Assembly (NCBI GenBank): GCA_900112325.1
Contig: FOLJ01000020.1
Span: forward strand, 1 to 64,000
Direction: 5' to 3'
DNA from: Micromonospora sediminimaris
Lineage (GTDB): Bacteria; Actinomycetota; Actinomycetes; Mycobacteriales; Micromonosporaceae
Length of the DNA: 64,000 bases
The position numbers and the translations under genes were made by a program. Of the stretch, positions 8,862 to 17,148 are shown in pieces; within the stretch, counting starts at the first letter, position 1, and every line of letters starts with the position of its first letter. The notes beneath the pieces are model-generated. The model did no database searches, was not told where the DNA came from, and saw only the letters and a program-made list of their open reading frames with translations.

Positions 8862-11309
8862 ATGGCGGGCCGTACCCCTCAGGCGAGTCGGCGGCGCGGC
8901 GCGTCGCCGCGTGGTAGCACGAACAGTCGTGCCCGCCAGCCGGCCAAGAAGACCCGTGCGCCGGTGCGCCGCCGTACCTCGACCAGGGGGCCGGGCCCTG
9001 CCGCGTACGTCGGTCGGGCGATCCAGGCACTGTGGATGGGGTTGGCCCACGGGGTCGGCTGGGCGGTGCGCGCGGCGGGTCGGCAGGCCGCCTCGGCCCG
9101 CGACCTCGACCCGGAGCATCGCCGCGACGGCGCCGGCCTGCTGCTCATCGGTCTCGCCCTGCTCGGTGCGGGCGCGATCTGGTTCTCGGCCGCCGGCCCG
9201 GTCGGTGCCCGACTGGCCGACACGGTGCGGCTCTTCCTCGGGGCGATCTCCATCGTGGTGCCGGTGCTGCTGGGCATCGGCGCCTGGCGGCTGATGCGCC
9301 AGCCCGGCGACCCCGAGCACCGGGGGCGCGGGTTGGTCGGCTGGGGGTCCATGCTGGTCTCCACCGCGGCGCTGCTGCACATCGGCCAGCAGCCGGCCGG
9401 CCCGGGCGAGCGGGATTTCGCAGGTGGCCTGATCGGCGCGGGGGTGGGCAGCGTGCTGGAGCGCGCGGTCACGGCCTGGGTGGCGGTGCCGTTACTGGTC
9501 CTGTTGCTGGTGTTCGGGCTGCTGGTGGTAACCGCGACGCCGATCAACAAGATCCCCGAGCGGCTCGGCCTGCTGGCCGGCGGGGTGGTCGGGCAGGACG
9601 AGACGGAGACGGCGGAGGCGCCTGCGACGCCGACTCGCCGCCGTCCCGCCAAACGTGCGGCACCGCCGGTCGACCCGGACGATTTCGACGACCTGGACGG
9701 CGCGGACCTCCAGGAGACCTTGGTCCTGCCCCGCAAGGCGCCGTCCCGGGTACCGGCCAGCCGCAAGCCCGCCGAGCCGCCGGAGCACTCGCCCGCGCCG
9801 ACCCGGGCCGAGCAGTTGGCGCTGACCGGCCTGGCTGGCGACTACACGCTGCCGCCGTCGAACATGCTCGGCAGCGGGGCCGCCCCGAAGACCCGCAGCA
9901 AGGCCAACGACGAGGTGATCGCCGCGCTCACCGGTGTCTTCGACCAGTTCGACGTCGACGCGGCGGTGACCGGCTTCACCCGGGGCCCGACGGTGACCCG
10001 CTACGAGGTCGAGCTGGGCCACGGCGTCAAGGTCGAGCGGATCACCCAGCTCTCCCGCAACATCGCGTACGCGGTGAAGTCCCCGGACGTACGCATCCTG
10101 AGCCCGATCCCGGGCAAGAGCGCGGTGGGTGTGGAGATCCCGAACACCGACCCGGAGAACGTGGCCCTCGGTGACGTGCTGCGCTCGCGCGCCGCCACCA
10201 GCGACCACCATCCGATGGTGGTCGCTCTCGGCAAGGACATCGAGGGTGGCTACGTGGTGGCCAACCTGGCGAAGATGCCGCACATCCTGATCGCGGGGGC
10301 CACCGGGGCCGGCAAGTCGAGCTGCCTGAACAGCCTGCTCATGTCCATTCTGACCCGGGCCACGCCGGACGAGGTGCGGCTGCTGCTGATCGACCCGAAG
10401 CGGGTCGAGATGACGGGCTACGAGGGGATCCCGCACCTGGTCACCCCGATCGTGACCAACGCCAAGAAGGCGGCCGACTCACTGGAGTGGGTCGTCCGTG
10501 AGATGGACATGCGCTACGACGACCTCGCCGCCAACGGGGTCCGGCACATCGACGACTTCAACCGCAAGGTGCGCAACGGCGAGATCAAGGCGCCGCCGGG
10601 CAGCGAGCGCGAGATGCGTCCGTACCCGTACCTGCTGGTGATCGTGGACGAGTTGGCCGACCTGATGATGGTCGCCCCGCGCGACGTCGAGGACTCGATC
10701 GTACGGATCACCCAGCTCGCCCGGGCCGCCGGCATTCACCTGGTACTCGCCACCCAACGGCCCTCGGTCGACGTGGTGACCGGTCTGATCAAGGCCAATG
10801 TGCCGTCCCGGCTGGCGTTCGCGACCTCGTCGCTGGCCGACTCCCGGGTCATCCTCGACCAGCCGGGCGCGGAGAAGCTGCTCGGCCGGGGCGACGGGCT
10901 GTTCCTGCCGATGGGCGCCTCGAAGCCGGTGCGGATCCAGGGCGCCTGGGTCACCGAGCGCGAGATCAACGACGTGGTGAAGTTCTGCAAGGACCAGCGC
11001 GAGCCGGAGTTCCGCCCGGACGTGCTGACCCCCGCGCAGGACAGCAAGAAGAAGATCGACGAGGACATCGGCGACGACCTGGACCTGCTGACGCAGGCGG
11101 TCGAGCTGGTGGTCACCTCGCAGTTCGGCTCGACCTCGATGCTGCAACGCAAGTTGCGGGTCGGCTTCGCCAAGGCGGGCCGGCTGATGGACCTGATGGA
11201 GACCCGGGGCGTGGTCGGCCCGTCGGAAGGATCCAAGGCACGTGACGTGCTGGTCAAGCCGGACGAGCTGGAAGAGGTCCTGGATGGTCTGCGGGGCGGC
11301 GATGGCTGA
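8862..11309 (+). CDS. ftsK: DNA translocase FtsK/SpoIIIE
   Basis: A membrane-anchored, hexameric dsDNA pump that clears chromosome DNA from the division or sporulation septum. The 815 residues read in order: basic Arg/Ser-rich N-terminus (1-55), four or so membrane helices (about 90-225), an acidic/proline linker, the alpha/beta motor with Walker A GATGAGKSS near residue 480 and Walker B LLVIVDELADLMM, and a C-terminal winged-helix gamma domain (about 745-805) that would read polar sequences. The start follows a leaderless-type -10 by 6 bp. Confidence 0.95.
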   Translation: MAGRTPQASRRRGASPRGSTNSRARQPAKKTRAPVRRRTSTRGPGPAAYVGRAIQALWMGLAHGVGWAVRAAGRQAASARDLDPEHRRDGAGLLLIGLALLGAGAIWFSAAGPVGARLADTVRLFLGAISIVVPVLLGIGAWRLMRQPGDPEHRGRGLVGWGSMLVSTAALLHIGQQPAGPGERDFAGGLIGAGVGSVLERAVTAWVAVPLLVLLLVFGLLVVTATPINKIPERLGLLAGGVVGQDETETAEAPATPTRRRPAKRAAPPVDPDDFDDLDGADLQETLVLPRKAPSRVPASRKPAEPPEHSPAPTRAEQLALTGLAGDYTLPPSNMLGSGAAPKTRSKANDEVIAALTGVFDQFDVDAAVTGFTRGPTVTRYEVELGHGVKVERITQLSRNIAYAVKSPDVRILSPIPGKSAVGVEIPNTDPENVALGDVLRSRAATSDHHPMVVALGKDIEGGYVVANLAKMPHILIAGATGAGKSSCLNSLLMSILTRATPDEVRLLLIDPKRVEMTGYEGIPHLVTPIVTNAKKAADSLEWVVREMDMRYDDLAANGVRHIDDFNRKVRNGEIKAPPGSEREMRPYPYLLVIVDELADLMMVAPRDVEDSIVRITQLARAAGIHLVLATQRPSVDVVTGLIKANVPSRLAFATSSLADSRVILDQPGAEKLLGRGDGLFLPMGASKPVRIQGAWVTEREINDVVKFCKDQREPEFRPDVLTPAQDSKKKIDEDIGDDLDLLTQAVELVVTSQFGSTSMLQRKLRVGFAKAGRLMDLMETRGVVGPSEGSKARDVLVKPDELEEVLDGLRGGDG

Positions 11310-11324
11310 GCCGACGCCCCTTGC

Positions 11325-11414
11325 CAGCTGGGCCGGCTGGCCGAGGCAGGCGTCGAGGTGCTTGCCGAGCCGCAGCCGTGGGGCGAGCTGACCAACCTTC
11401 GTTACTCAAGGTGA
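11325..11414 (+). pseudogene. Possible remnant of a VOC/glyoxalase-like gene
   Basis: A 29-codon open stretch reads LAEAGVEVLAEPQPWGE followed by LTNLRYSR and a stop. This resembles the end of VOC-family proteins (AGV.V..EP..W), where a DPDGN motif would normally follow. There is no start or upstream domain, and the dispersed repeat begins 36 bp later. The similarity is by eye and weak. Confidence 0.3.
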
Positions 11415-11449
11415 ATTCCTGCCCGAGAACCCACCTACCCCTCTGCCTC

Positions 11450-11570
11450 CTTTGCTCTGCTTCAATATACGCAACGGTCACCGAAGGTAACGGTCGATCG
11501 TCCGCTGGCGGCGGATGCGTTTTCATCGCCCCAGTTCAGAAGCGGTTGCGTGGGTTGAAGCAGAGCAAAG
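11450..11570. repeat. Dispersed inverted-repeat element, copy 1
   Basis: Left arm 11450-11475 (CTTTGCTCTGCTTCAA, then ACGCAAC) pairs with right arm 11545-11570 (GTTGCGT, then TTGAAGCAGAGCAAAG). Sixteen plus seven matched pairs flank a 3-nt mismatch, and the loop is about 69 nt. The same arms recur at 63677-63747. Both copies are preceded by a CCACCTACC stretch. Confidence 0.8.
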
Positions 11571-11773
11571 CGGCGGAAGGGGAAGGGGCGGCTGCCCGCT
11601 GGCGCTACGGTTCGTGTTTGGCCCGCGATGTTGCTGTCCGTAGCGGCGTTCGGCCGGGCTTCTTGGTAGCGGAACAGCCATGCGGGGACGAGGGTGGGAC
11701 GTCGACGCAGGGGTGGAAGAGGTCATGGAGATGGCCCGCCGCGGAATGCGGCGGGCCATCGAAGTAGCCGGGA

Positions 11774-12001
11774 TCAGAGGGCGCTGAGGATCAGCATGCT
11801 CAGCAGCATGGCGACCACGTTGGCCGCGGCGGCGTACCAGCCGAGCGGCTTGTCACCGAGCACCGCGCCGACGACGCCGAGAACCAGACCGATGACTCCG
11901 AAGAGGATCGGGTTGAGTAGCAGCGCGAGTACCGCGCACACGAAACCCACGATGGTGCAGATGCGGGCGGCGCTGGTCGAGCGGACGGTGCTGGTGGCCA
12001 T
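11774..12001 (-). CDS. Small two-helix membrane protein
   Basis: A 75-residue hydrophobic protein with two or three membrane-spanning segments (IVGFVCAVLALLLNPILFGV; IGLVLGVVGAVLG; YAAAANVVAMLLSMLIL). ATG 12001 is chosen because GGAGGAA lies 5 bp upstream; an upstream in-frame start at 12052 would add a charged leader with no ribosome site. It resembles DUF4190-like or other small actinobacterial membrane proteins of unknown function, and I cannot name it further. Convergent with ftsK across the repeat-bearing spacer. Confidence 0.7.
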   Translation of the reverse strand: MATSTVRSTSAARICTIVGFVCAVLALLLNPILFGVIGLVLGVVGAVLGDKPLGWYAAAANVVAMLLSMLILSAL

Positions 12002-12089
12002 GTCTTCCTCCAGGGGTCGAGTCTCAGGTCTGCTGTCCGGATCTCTACCCACTACGGACGTTCGTCACGCCCGCCCGCCCGCCCGCGAG

Positions 12090-12404
12090 TCAGTGGAACA
12101 GCTTGAGGCCTATCACGCCGGCCACCACCAGCAGCAGGCTGAGCAGGCGGGGCAGGTTGGCCGGTTCGCCGAGCGCCACCATGCCGACGAGAGCGGTGCC
12201 GACCGCGCCGATGCCGACCCACACCGCGTAGCCGGTGCCGACCGGGATCTCCCGCAGCGCGTACGCCAGGCCGGCCATGCTCAGCACCAGCGTGATCGCG
12301 AAGACCACCGAGGCGACGGGTCGGGTGAATCCTGCGGAGCGGTCCAGGGCGATCGCCCAGGCCGTTTCGAGTAGTCCGGAGAGCACCAGCACGATCCAGG
12401 CCAT
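12090..12404 (-). CDS. SMR family multidrug/guanidinium efflux protein (SugE/EmrE type)
   Basis: A 104-residue four-helix small multidrug resistance protein, which works as a dimer exchanging cations for protons. The essential membrane-embedded acidic residue is Glu13 in LLETAWAIAL, and YAVWVGIGAVGTALVGM is the family signature. The C-terminus ends in LLLVVAGVIGLKLF. AGAGGTG precedes ATG 12404. SugE-type (guanidinium) is suggested by the ETAWAIALDRSAGF region, but drug export cannot be excluded. I looked for a guanidine riboswitch upstream and did not find one. Confidence 0.9.
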   Translation of the reverse strand: MAWIVLVLSGLLETAWAIALDRSAGFTRPVASVVFAITLVLSMAGLAYALREIPVGTGYAVWVGIGAVGTALVGMVALGEPANLPRLLSLLLVVAGVIGLKLFH

Positions 12405-12539
12405 CGGGTCACCTCTTCGGAATTGGCCCGGCCGCCGTGGGCCGCCGAAATCGACCGTAGCACCGGGCAACGGGCCGTCCGGGTGAGACGGATCACCCGG
12501 GATGGACCTCAAGCCTGCTTCAAGCTGCACCATGGACCC

Positions 12540-13463
12540 GTGACCGTGCTCATCTCCGATCCGGAGGTCGCCGCCGCGCTGGACGCAGCGACCTCGGTCG
12601 ACGCGATGCGTCAGGCCCTGCTCGCCGCGTACCACGGGCGGCTCGTCGCCCCGCCGCGGGCCGCTGCGTCGCTCGGCGCCGGCCGGATGGTGCTCACCGC
12701 CGGGCACCTGGTCGGGCAGTGGTACGGATACCGGGCGTACGACACGTTCGGGCACCCGGAAACCGAGCAGGTGGTGGTGCTGCACGACGGGCGGACCGGG
12801 GCGGTAAGGGCCGTGGCCGTGGGCGAGGAACTGGGCTCCCGGCGTACCGGCGCGCTGGGCGGGGTGGCGGTGGACGCGCTGGCCCGCGCGGACGCGGCCA
12901 CCGTCGGGGTGATCGGCTCCGGCGGTCAGGCGTGGACCCAGGTATGGGCCGCCGCCGCCGTGCGACCCTTGCGGGAGGTGACCGTGCACAGCCGCTCGGC
13001 GGCGCGTCGGGAGGCGTTCGCCGCCCGGGTGCGGGCCGAACTCGGCATCTCGGCCCGCGCGGTGGACACCGCCCGCGAGGCGGTACGCGACCGGGACGTG
13101 GTGGTGTTGGCCACCACCAGCCCGACACCGGTGCTGAGCGCCGCCGACCTGAGCGCCGGGACCCACGTCAACGTGGTCGGCTTCAAGCAGGTGGACCGTG
13201 CGGAGTTCGGCACCGACCTGCTCGACGCCGCCACCGTGCTGGCCAGTGACTCGGTGGCACAGGCACGGTCGTACGCCCCGTCGATGCTCGCCGCGCTGCC
13301 GCCGTACGCCTCCCGGTTGCGCGACCTGGGTGCGGTGCTGGCCGGCACGGCGCCCGGCCGCACCGACGCGGACCAGATCTCGGTCTTCTGCTCGGTCGGT
13401 CTGGCCGGCACCGAGGTCTTCCTGCTCGACCGCGTGGTCCGGATCCTCGCCACCGCGGCCTGA
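12540..13463 (+). CDS. Ornithine cyclodeaminase/mu-crystallin family protein
   Basis: A Rossmann-fold NAD(P)-dependent protein of 307 residues. The dinucleotide loop reads GVIGSGGQAWTQ, and TSPTPVLSAADL and GTHVNVVGFKQVDRAEF are the conserved blocks of this family. Members act as ornithine cyclodeaminases, alanine or ketimine reductases, so the substrate here cannot be assigned. GTG 12540 is chosen because the homology begins at LISDPEVAAALD; the open frame starting at 12423 would run into the divergent SMR promoter region. Neighbours give no pathway hint. Confidence 0.85.
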   Translation: MTVLISDPEVAAALDAATSVDAMRQALLAAYHGRLVAPPRAAASLGAGRMVLTAGHLVGQWYGYRAYDTFGHPETEQVVVLHDGRTGAVRAVAVGEELGSRRTGALGGVAVDALARADAATVGVIGSGGQAWTQVWAAAAVRPLREVTVHSRSAARREAFAARVRAELGISARAVDTAREAVRDRDVVVLATTSPTPVLSAADLSAGTHVNVVGFKQVDRAEFGTDLLDAATVLASDSVAQARSYAPSMLAALPPYASRLRDLGAVLAGTAPGRTDADQISVFCSVGLAGTEVFLLDRVVRILATAA

Positions 13464-13520
13464 CCCGACCCGGTGCGGACCGCCGTCGCCGGTACGGGCA
13501 TCGCCGCCCGGTACCCTCGG

Positions 13521-15008
13521 ATGGTGTCTGCCACCTCCTCACCTTCCCCCGATGGTCGCCGGGTCGCACTGCTGACCCTGGGCTGTGCCCGTAACGAGGT
13601 CGACTCGGAGGAACTGGCCGCCCGCCTGCACGCCGACGGCTGGCAGGTGACCACCGACGGTGAGGGCGCCGACGTGGTGGTCGTCAACACCTGCGGCTTC
13701 GTGGAGAAGGCCAAGCAGGATTCCATCCAGACGCTGCTGGCCGCCGCCGACACCGGGGCGAAGGTGGTGGCGGCCGGCTGCATGGCAGAGCGGTACGGGC
13801 GGGAACTGGCCGACAGCCTCCCCGAGGCGCAGGCGGTGCTCAGCTTCGACGACTACCCGGACATCGCCGCTCGGCTGGACGCCGTGGTCGCCGGCCGGGA
13901 GATCGCCGCACACACTCCCCGCGACCGGCGTGAACTGCTGCCGCTGACCCCGGTCGCCCGTCGCGACAGCGCGGTCTCCCTGCCCGGGCACGGCCGCGGC
14001 ACCGACGTCGACGAGCACACCCCGGCCCACCTGCGTACGGTGCTGCGTCGCCGGTTGGACAGCGGCCCGGTGGCCTCGCTCAAGCTGGCCAGCGGCTGCG
14101 ATCGACGCTGCGCGTTCTGCGCCATCCCCGCCTTCCGGGGCGCCTTCGTCTCGCGTACTCCGGACGAGTTGCTCGCCGAGGCCGAGTGGCTGGCCAAGAG
14201 CGGCGTCCGGGAACTCGTGCTGGTCAGCGAGAACTCGACCTCGTACGGCAAGGACCTGGGCGACCCGCGCGCGCTGGAGAAGCTGCTGCCCCAGCTCGCC
14301 GCCGTCGAGGGCATCGTGCGGGTACGGGCCAGCTACCTACAGCCGGCTGAGACCAGGCCCGGGCTGATCGAGGCGATCGCCAGCACGCCCGGGGTGGCGC
14401 CCTACTTCGACCTGTCGTTCCAGCACTCCAGCGAGCCGGTGCTGCGCCGGATGCGTCGTTTCGGCTCCACCGACCGTTTCCTGGAACTGCTCGCCGCCGC
14501 CCGGCAACTGGCACCAGAGGCCGGGGCGCGCAGCAACTTCATCGTCGGGTTCCCCGGCGAGACCCGGGGCGACGTCGACGAGCTGGTGCGGTTCCTCACC
14601 GAGGCCCGGCTCGACGCGATCGGCGTCTTCGACTACAGCGACGAGGACGGCACGGAAGCCGCCGGGCTGTCGGGCAAGGTTTCCGCCGCCACCATCAAAC
14701 GCCGGTACGACAGGCTCAGCGCGCTCGCCGACGAGCTGTGTTCGCAGCGGGCCGAGGACCGCCTCGGCTCGACGGTGGAGGTGCTCGTCGACTCGGTCGA
14801 CGATGGGGTCGTCGAGGGGAGGGCCGCACACCAGGCGCCGGAGGTGGACGGGTCGACCACCCTGGTCGCCCCCGACGGCGGCGGCGTCGACCTGGCCGCG
14901 CTGCGCCCCGGAGACCTGGTCCGCGCCACGGTGACCGGTACCGAGGGCGTCGACCTGCTCGCCGTGCCGGATGAGATGATCTCCGCCGCGCCCGGCGCGG
15001 CGCGGTGA
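13521..15008 (+). CDS. rimO: Ribosomal protein uS12 methylthiotransferase RimO
   Basis: A radical-SAM enzyme that adds a methylthio group to the conserved Asp of ribosomal protein S12. The 495 residues comprise an N-terminal MTTase domain with cluster cysteines (LGCARNEVDSEE, NTCGFVEKA, AAGCMAERY), a radical-SAM core with CDRRCAFC (Cys193, 197, 200), and a C-terminal TRAM domain. The GCARN start motif separates RimO from MiaB, which is also present at 62003. ATG 13521 or GTG 13524: TACCCT at 13512-13517 would suit a leaderless GTG 13524. It overlaps pgsA by 4 bp. Confidence 0.95.
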   Translation: MVSATSSPSPDGRRVALLTLGCARNEVDSEELAARLHADGWQVTTDGEGADVVVVNTCGFVEKAKQDSIQTLLAAADTGAKVVAAGCMAERYGRELADSLPEAQAVLSFDDYPDIAARLDAVVAGREIAAHTPRDRRELLPLTPVARRDSAVSLPGHGRGTDVDEHTPAHLRTVLRRRLDSGPVASLKLASGCDRRCAFCAIPAFRGAFVSRTPDELLAEAEWLAKSGVRELVLVSENSTSYGKDLGDPRALEKLLPQLAAVEGIVRVRASYLQPAETRPGLIEAIASTPGVAPYFDLSFQHSSEPVLRRMRRFGSTDRFLELLAAARQLAPEAGARSNFIVGFPGETRGDVDELVRFLTEARLDAIGVFDYSDEDGTEAAGLSGKVSAATIKRRYDRLSALADELCSQRAEDRLGSTVEVLVDSVDDGVVEGRAAHQAPEVDGSTTLVAPDGGGVDLAALRPGDLVRATVTGTEGVDLLAVPDEMISAAPGAAR

Positions 15009-15673
15009 CGGTGGGCTGGGACGAGGCGGAGGAGGCACGAGGTGCGGTGCCGGGTGCGCCAGCCGAGCGGGGCGATTCGATGACCGGGGCGACGGAGTCG
15101 CCTCCGGTGCCGGTGGTGGCCCGGGTACCCGTGGTCAACGCCGCCAACGCCTTGACCGCGCTACGGCTGGCGCTCGTACCGGTCTTCGCCGCCTCGGTGG
15201 TCATGTCGGGGATGACGCACGCCGGATGGCAGGTCATCGCCTGCGTGATCTTCGCCGTGGCCTCGGTGACGGATCTGGTCGACGGGTGGATCGCCCGGAG
15301 GTTCGCGTTGGTCACCGCCGTGGGAAAGGTGGCCGACCCGATCGCCGACAAGGCACTCACCGGCGCCGCCCTGCTGCTGTTGTCCTGGTACGACCGGTTG
15401 CCCTGGTGGGTGACGGTGGTCATCCTGGCGCGGGAGCTGGGGATCACCGCCATGAGGTTCTGGGTGATCCGGCGTGGCGTGATCGCCGCGAGCCGGGGCG
15501 GAAAGATCAAGACCGCGCTCCAGGTGCTGGCCATCACCTGGTACCTGTGGCCGATGCCGGCCGCTCTGACCCCGATCGGGCCGTGGATCATGGGTGCGGC
15601 GGTCGCGGTCACCCTGGTCACCGGGCTGGACTACATCGCCCAGGCCACCCGGCTGCGACGCTCCCAGGGGTGA
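15005..15673 (+). CDS. pgsA: CDP-diacylglycerol-glycerol-3-phosphate 3-phosphatidyltransferase
   Basis: A membrane CDP-alcohol phosphotransferase making phosphatidylglycerol phosphate, the first step to PG and cardiolipin. The 222 residues include the family signature from DLVDGWIARRFA to GKVADPIADK near residues 92-117, which supplies the metal-binding aspartates. Several membrane helices follow. GTG 15005 overlaps the rimO stop as GTGA; an internal ATG (MTGATESP) at 15080 would give the usual shorter length. The rimO-pgsA-cinA order is standard in actinobacteria. Confidence 0.92.
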   Translation: MTVGWDEAEEARGAVPGAPAERGDSMTGATESPPVPVVARVPVVNAANALTALRLALVPVFAASVVMSGMTHAGWQVIACVIFAVASVTDLVDGWIARRFALVTAVGKVADPIADKALTGAALLLLSWYDRLPWWVTVVILARELGITAMRFWVIRRGVIAASRGGKIKTALQVLAITWYLWPMPAALTPIGPWIMGAAVAVTLVTGLDYIAQATRLRRSQG

Positions 15674-15723
15674 GGGCGGGTCAACGGCGTTGCGACGCGT
15701 AGACCGCCTCGCGGCCGGGCAGG

Positions 15724-16236
15724 ATGCAGATCATGGGTGTACGCGAGGGCGAGGGGTCGATGGGCGCAGCGGCGGCGGGCGTGGTGCACCGCCTCGCCGA
15801 TCGGCGGGAGACGTTCGCCACCGTCGAGTCGCTGACCGGGGGTCTGTTGGCCGCCACGGTCGTGGAGATCGCCGGGGCGAGTGCCGTCTACCGGGGTGGA
15901 CTGGTGGTATACGCCACCGAGCTGAAGGAGCGGCTGGCTGACGTGCCGGCACAACTGCTGGCGGAGCGTGGCCCGGTCGATGCCGACGTGGCGAAGGCGC
16001 TCGCCGAGGGTGGGCGGCGACGCTGTGGTGCTGACTGGGGTCTGGCCACCACCGGCGTGGCCGGACCGGAACCGCAGGACGGCAAACCGGTCGGCCTCGT
16101 CTTCGTCGCGGTTGCCGGGCCGGACGGCACCGAGGTGCGGCAGCTGAACCTCGACGGTGGTCGCGACCAGGTGCGGGGTACGGCCGTGACCGAGGCGCTG
16201 CGCCTGCTGGCCGACCACATCCAGGCTCCGACCTGA
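15724..16236 (+). CDS. CinA C-terminal family nicotinamide-nucleotide amidohydrolase (PncC)
   Basis: A 170-residue stand-alone CinA C-terminal domain, which deamidates nicotinamide mononucleotide in the pyridine-nucleotide cycle. Diagnostic blocks are TVESLTGGLLAATVVEIAG, YRGGLVVYATELKERL and TTGVAGPEPQDGKPVGLV. It lacks the N-terminal MoaB-like domain of full CinA. ATG 15724 begins MQIMGV; ATG 15733 is possible. It lies 50 bp after pgsA and upstream of clgR, a conserved actinobacterial arrangement. Confidence 0.9.
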   Translation: MQIMGVREGEGSMGAAAAGVVHRLADRRETFATVESLTGGLLAATVVEIAGASAVYRGGLVVYATELKERLADVPAQLLAERGPVDADVAKALAEGGRRRCGADWGLATTGVAGPEPQDGKPVGLVFVAVAGPDGTEVRQLNLDGGRDQVRGTAVTEALRLLADHIQAPT

Positions 16237-16506
16237 CCCGCTGCCGCCGCTTTCGATGGTGCGGCTCTTCGATATTGCTGATCTTCGGCGGCGCGGATCG
16301 ATGGCACTCCAGGTGCCGTCGTCCCTGCGTGTCGGACAGCCGCGCCGCCGTCGATTGACCGAGCGGTCGGCGGCGACCGTGGGACGACCGGGCGGGGCGG
16401 GATGTCGCGGCGGCGCACAGCGGGTACGGTTGCGGGAAAGCTCCGACAGCCGGTGCTCCCGTAAGACCGGTTGGCCGGGCGAACTGTGTCCCTCAGGGGA
16501 GGTGCG

Positions 16507-16965
16507 ATGGTCCTGCTACGCCGGGTGATCGGTGACGCACTACGGGCGCGCCGGCAGGGGCAGCACCGCACGCTGCGCGAGGTCTCGTCCGCAGCCAACG
16601 TCAGCCTGGGCTACCTGTCGGAGATCGAACGCGGCCAGAAGGAGCCCTCCAGCGAGTTGCTCGCGGCGATCTGCGACGCGCTGGGCGCCCGCCTTTCCGA
16701 GCTGCTGCGCGAGGTCAGCGACACGGTCGCGCTCGCCGAGCAGATGCCGGGCGTGCTGGTGCCGGTGCAGGACGAGCCAGCCGAGTCGACATCGGTCGCC
16801 GCCGCGTCGGCGCACAAGGCGACCGGTCGGGGCGTACGCCAGGTCACCTCGGACGGCAACGTCGCCGTCTCGGTGCGGCAGGACTCCCCGCTCAAGGCCA
16901 CGCTGCGCAGCGCCCGGGTCCGGCCCGCCGACCGCAGCGACCGGGACGTGGTCTGCGCCGCCTGA
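16507..16965 (+). CDS. clgR: ClgR-type XRE family regulator
   Basis: A 152-residue transcription factor with an N-terminal helix-turn-helix (about residues 12-66: TLREVSSAANVSLGYLSEIE, then RGQKEPSSELL). This is the ClgR/PopR family that activates clp protease and phage-shock genes in actinobacteria. The C-terminus ends in VVCAA; small nonpolar C-termini of this kind are known Clp degrons in ClgR homologues (inference here). ATG 16507 follows GGGGAGGTG by a few bases. The downstream pspA and pspM match the mycobacterial clgR-pspA-pspM envelope-stress set. Confidence 0.88.
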   Translation: MVLLRRVIGDALRARRQGQHRTLREVSSAANVSLGYLSEIERGQKEPSSELLAAICDALGARLSELLREVSDTVALAEQMPGVLVPVQDEPAESTSVAAASAHKATGRGVRQVTSDGNVAVSVRQDSPLKATLRSARVRPADRSDRDVVCAA

Positions 16966-17148
16966 GCCTCGCGGCCGATGGTCGCGGTAGCTCCCGCCGC
17001 GTAGGGTTGATCGCGGACGTCCCCTCTCGTCGGTACGGATCCCGGGTTGGCGCCCGGCTGGGACGATGGAGCCACCATCGCTGGTAGCCGAGCCGGTTCC
17101 CCGGCGGTGGGGCAGGCACAGCGACGTGATTGAGGGGATACCGCGGAG

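Larger units (their letters stand above)
11310..11773. other. Intergenic region with a gene remnant and a repeat element
   Basis: Of this 464-bp spacer between ftsK and the convergent small membrane gene, 11325-11414 holds a short coding remnant and 11450-11570 a dispersed hairpin element. The rest (11571-11773) shows no coding signal I trust; overlapping ORFs there look like GC-rich noise. Confidence 0.6.

Noticed and set aside
11321..11767. Repeat-derived open frames near both hairpin elements as small proteins
   Set aside because: Frames on both strands read through the inverted repeat (LLCSAS-like and GLKQSK-like peptides), which is what a palindrome gives by itself.
12405..12540. Possible guanidine riboswitch before the SMR gene
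   Set aside because: The minus-strand sequence has a short CCGGACGG/CCCGGT resemblance to guanidine-III but lacks the conserved AGGACAAGA-type segment and second helix.
16237..17148. ClgR-type operator upstream of clgR or pspA
   Set aside because: I looked for inverted CGCT/GCGAA-like sites and saw only weak GC-rich resemblances, not good enough to call.
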